Source: an uncultured Caulobacterales bacterium
GTDB lineage: Bacteria > Pseudomonadota > Alphaproteobacteria > Caulobacterales > Caulobacteraceae
Length of the DNA stretch: 16,738 nt
Reading direction: 5' to 3'
NCBI GenBank assembly: GCA_903889785.1
Contig: CAISYT010000097.1
Span: 1 to 16,738, forward strand
Positions 14,703-16,738 of the stretch are shown here, in pieces. Made by a program: the position numbers and the translations under genes. The notes beneath the pieces are model-generated. The model did no database searches. It was not told the origin of the DNA and was given only the letters and a program-made list of their open reading frames with translations. Every line of letters starts with the position of its first letter. The stretch's first letter is position 1.

Positions 14703-15103
14703 CAGAGGGCGACTCCAACCGAGGTGGCGAGGGCCACTTTCAACAAGGCGACAATGGTGGCGACGCCAAATCCAAACCAAACAAAAGCGTTCAACAGCAG
14801 CAAGGTAACCAGGGTGCTGCGACGGTGAATGTAGTCCTCAATGATTACCGCCATGCCCATGCCCATATGATAAAAAGACAGGCCGGCGAACAGCAAACTG
14901 AACGTCAAATTGAGCGGATGATGCAGCCAGGCCACAGCACCCTCATAACCCATGGGGGCGACGCGCAAGGCGGCGAAGACCGCCCACAGCGCCAGGGGCA
15001 CCAGGGCCACAGACGTAACCCGTTCGGCGATCCAGGTGGACACGCCATGCTTAGCTGAACCAAGGCCAGCGGCGCGCGAACGCGGTGTGCGATAGCTGGT
15101 CAT
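14702..15103 (-). CDS. sdhD: Succinate dehydrogenase membrane anchor subunit
   Basis: Anchors SdhAB and helps form the haem b and quinone sites in the inner membrane. The 133-residue protein has three membrane segments at about 29-50, 65-90 and 98-125. H79 in SFYHMGMGM is the expected haem ligand, and D90-Y91 in EDYIHRR matches the conserved Asp-Tyr of the quinone pocket. It starts two bases after the sdhC stop and overlaps the sdhA start by one base. Confidence 0.95.
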   Translation of the reverse strand: MTSYRTPRSRAAGLGSAKHGVSTWIAERVTSVALVPLALWAVFAALRVAPMGYEGAVAWLHHPLNLTFSLLFAGLSFYHMGMGMAVIIEDYIHRRSTLVTLLLLNAFVWFGFGVATIVALLKVALATSVGVAL

Positions 15104-15105
15104 GT

Positions 15106-15513
15106 CTAGAGGCCCCCCGTCATACCGGCGATGATCCAGGTGGCCGCCGTTGCAGCCACGGTGAAGGCGATCACCACGATGGCGGTCAGGTCCGAAAATT
15201 TCGGATCAAACGCCTTGCCAGCGTCCCACACCAGGTGCCGAATCCCGTTGGCCGTGTGGTAGAAAATCGCGGCGGTCAGGCCCAAGAGTACGATCTTACC
15301 GATCGGCCCGCCCAGCAGCGCCATATAGCCGGCGTAGCACTCGGGCCCCACAGCCAGGCAGATCGCCCAGGCGGCCAAAATCAGCGCCCCAGCGTAGAGC
15401 GACACGCCACTGGCGCGGTGCAGAATGGACGACAGCATGGTCGCGTGCCAGCGCCACACTGTCAGATGGGGCGATGTCGGCCTATCTGGCAGCCGCCGCG
15501 CATTGTCGCTCAT
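15106..15513 (-). CDS. sdhC: Succinate dehydrogenase cytochrome b556 subunit
   Basis: First gene of the operon; membrane subunit providing haem b and quinone-binding residues. The 135-residue protein opens with the SdhC signature RPTSPHLTVWRWHATMLSSI followed by LHRASG (S29 and R33 fit the quinone-site Ser and Arg) and has the second signature FYHTANGIRHLVWD, with H86 the likely haem ligand. Three membrane segments are at about 30-55, 66-88 and 108-130. I chose ATG 15513 since family proteins begin just before RPxSPHL, and GGGGTGAAGG precedes it; an open extension to 15621 overlaps the promoter region. Confidence 0.96.
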   Translation of the reverse strand: MSDNARRLPDRPTSPHLTVWRWHATMLSSILHRASGVSLYAGALILAAWAICLAVGPECYAGYMALLGGPIGKIVLLGLTAAIFYHTANGIRHLVWDAGKAFDPKFSDLTAIVVIAFTVAATAATWIIAGMTGGL

Positions 15514-15549
15514 GCCTTCACCCCAACTTAAGATGGATTTCCATCCGCC

Positions 15550-15576
15550 TTTTAAGCCTGCATCGAAAGGTGTCAA
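15550..15576 (-). promoter_or_regulatory. Putative promoter of the sdhCDAB operon
   Basis: On the minus strand TTGACA (15576 to 15571) is a consensus -35, followed after 15 bases by TTAAAA (15555 to 15550) as a possible -10, or after 16 bases by TAAAAG. This lies 37 bases before the sdhC start. Further upstream CAAGT-N6-ACTTG (15612-15627) is a short inverted repeat that also contains or abuts GAGTC. The 228-base divergent region must also hold the pckG promoter, which I cannot locate with confidence. Confidence 0.45.
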
Positions 15577-15741
15577 CGAAAGCACAGCGATCAGACGCAT
15601 TGAAGCGGACCAAGTTGTCACACTTGAGTCATACCGCTCTAGCCGCTAAACCGGCGCGCCTTTCCAGGGTGGATTTCAGGCATGCGATTCTGATTGTCGG
15701 CCCTATCTGATAGCCTCGACCAATTGGGGGATTTTGTTACC

Positions 15742-16738
15742 GTGACCGCAACCGCCTCCATCCCGGGTATCGCGCCCGCCCCAACGAAACACGCCAAACT
15801 TATCGGTTGGGTGCATGAGGTCGCCGCCCTGGCCAAGCCCGACCGTGTGGTCTGGTGCGATGGCTCGGACGAGGAATGGACCCGCCTGACCGAGGAACTG
15901 GTCGCCGCCGGCACCCTCAAGCGCCTTAACCCCGCAAAGCGCCCCAACAGCTTCTACGCCGCCTCTGACCCGCGCGATGTGGCGCGGGTAGAAAGCCGCA
16001 CCTTTATCTGTTCAGAAAAAGAAGACGACGCTGGTCCGACCAACAACTGGACCGACCCGGCGGAGATGCGCGCCACCCTGAACGGTCTGTTCGACGGCAC
16101 CATGAAGGGCCGCACCATGTATGTGGTGCCTTTCTGCATGGGCCCGCTGGGCAGCAAGATCAGCGCACTGGGCGTTGAAATCACCGACAGCGCCTATGTC
16201 GCGATCTCGATGCGAGTCATGACCCGCATGGGCAAGGCGGCGCTGGAAGAAATGGGCGACGACGGCTTCTTCGTGCCAGCTTTGCACACCCTGGGTGCTC
16301 CGCTGGATGCCGGGAAGGCCGACGTGGCGTGGCCCTGCAACGACAACAAATACATCGTGCACTTCCCCGAGAGCCGGGAAATCTGGTCCTACGGCAGCGG
16401 CTACGGCGGAAACGCTCTGCTGGGCAAGAAGTGCTACGCCCTGCGTATCGCCAGCGTCATGGCCCGCGACGAGGGCTGGCTGGCCGAGCACATGCTGATC
16501 CTCAAGCTGACCAACCCGGCCGGCGAGAGCAAATACATCTCCGCCGCCTTCCCCAGCGCCTGTGGCAAGACCAACCTGGCGATGATCCAGCCGACCATTT
16601 CAGGCTGGAAGGCGGAGACCATCGGTGACGACATCTGCTGGATGCGCCCGGGCGAGGACGGCCGCCTCTACGCGATCAACCCCGAGTTCGGCCTATTCGG
16701 CGTGGCACCGGGCACCGGTATAGCCACAAACAAGAACG
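15742..16738 (+). CDS. pckG: Phosphoenolpyruvate carboxykinase (GTP type), 3' truncated by window edge
   Basis: Converts oxaloacetate plus GTP to phosphoenolpyruvate, the first step of gluconeogenesis from TCA intermediates. The 332 visible codons cover about the first half of a protein usually near 600 residues. GTP-class motifs are clear: MYVVPFCMGPLGS (125-137), SYGSGYGGNALLGKKC with the Mn-binding Lys at 229-230, H250 as the other Mn ligand, the P-loop FPSACGKTNLAM (270-281) with the hyper-reactive Cys at C274, and the kinase-2 segment ETIGDDICWM (292-301). The ATP-dependent enzyme lacks this P-loop form. Start: GTG at 15742 with GGGGG 11 bases upstream; an in-frame TTG at 15724 is a weaker alternative. 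Divergence from sdhC is sensible, as both serve growth on C4 acids. Confidence 0.96.
   Translation, partial: MTATASIPGIAPAPTKHAKLIGWVHEVAALAKPDRVVWCDGSDEEWTRLTEELVAAGTLKRLNPAKRPNSFYAASDPRDVARVESRTFICSEKEDDAGPTNNWTDPAEMRATLNGLFDGTMKGRTMYVVPFCMGPLGSKISALGVEITDSAYVAISMRVMTRMGKAALEEMGDDGFFVPALHTLGAPLDAGKADVAWPCNDNKYIVHFPESREIWSYGSGYGGNALLGKKCYALRIASVMARDEGWLAEHMLILKLTNPAGESKYISAAFPSACGKTNLAMIQPTISGWKAETIGDDICWMRPGEDGRLYAINPEFGLFGVAPGTGIATNKN

Noticed and set aside
1..16738. Defence island, prophage, CRISPR or mobile element
   Set aside because: No repeat array, integrase, transposase or toxin-antitoxin motifs were seen; nearly all genes are housekeeping with uniform GC-rich codon use.

Overview
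The window reads as chromosomal DNA of a GC-rich alphaproteobacterium, most likely Caulobacterales. The best clues are a DivL homologue whose H-box carries tyrosine instead of histidine, an MmcB gene behind an alphaproteobacterial SOS box (GTTC-N7-GTTC), a RegB/RegA-Sco cluster, and a sdhCDAB operon ending in an adrenodoxin-type ferredoxin. I see no rRNA, tRNA, CRISPR array, insertion sequence or phage genes.

Layout. 3-1154 (+) is the transpeptidase half of a class A penicillin-binding protein, cut by the left edge. Facing it are ygjP-like metallopeptidase (1182-1928, -) and intracellular PHB depolymerase phaZ (1960-3225, -), probably one transcript from phaZ to ygjP. A TTGCNNNGCAA palindrome of PhaR type sits just upstream of phaZ. 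Next is a redox block: a Sco/SenC copper protein (3311-3910, -) divergent from a sensor kinase regB (3983-5294, +), followed by an intact regA (5347-5904, +). The regB copy is broken by an in-frame amber codon and by a frameshift with missing sequence, so regA looks orphaned. mmcB (5940-6383, -) has a perfect SOS box 12 bases upstream. A secreted Blc-type lipocalin (6472-7002, -) is divergent from divL (7219-9537, +). Behind divL are a 10-bp-arm inverted repeat, a 57-residue basic protein gene and a flavin-binding PPOX-fold gene.

The stretch 10274-10617 has no confident gene. It holds a possible frameshifted small gene at a T7 run and a good terminator for the following leftward diheme cytochrome c (10618-11655). 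From 11756 to 15513 the leftward operon sdhC-sdhD-sdhA-sdhB-ferredoxin encodes complex II. Divergent from it is a GTP-type PEP carboxykinase (from 15742, +), cut by the right edge.

The themes are central carbon and redox metabolism (PHB use, succinate oxidation, oxaloacetate to PEP, cytochrome c, copper delivery to oxidase, RegA control) plus cell-cycle signalling (DivL) and DNA repair (MmcB). Most of it is ordinary chromosome. The points most worth checking are the decayed regB beside intact regA, the DivL tyrosine with a possible GcrA/CcrM promoter, the SOS and PhaR operator candidates, and the hairpin over the ygjP start codon. I did not find a convincing undescribed multi-gene system.
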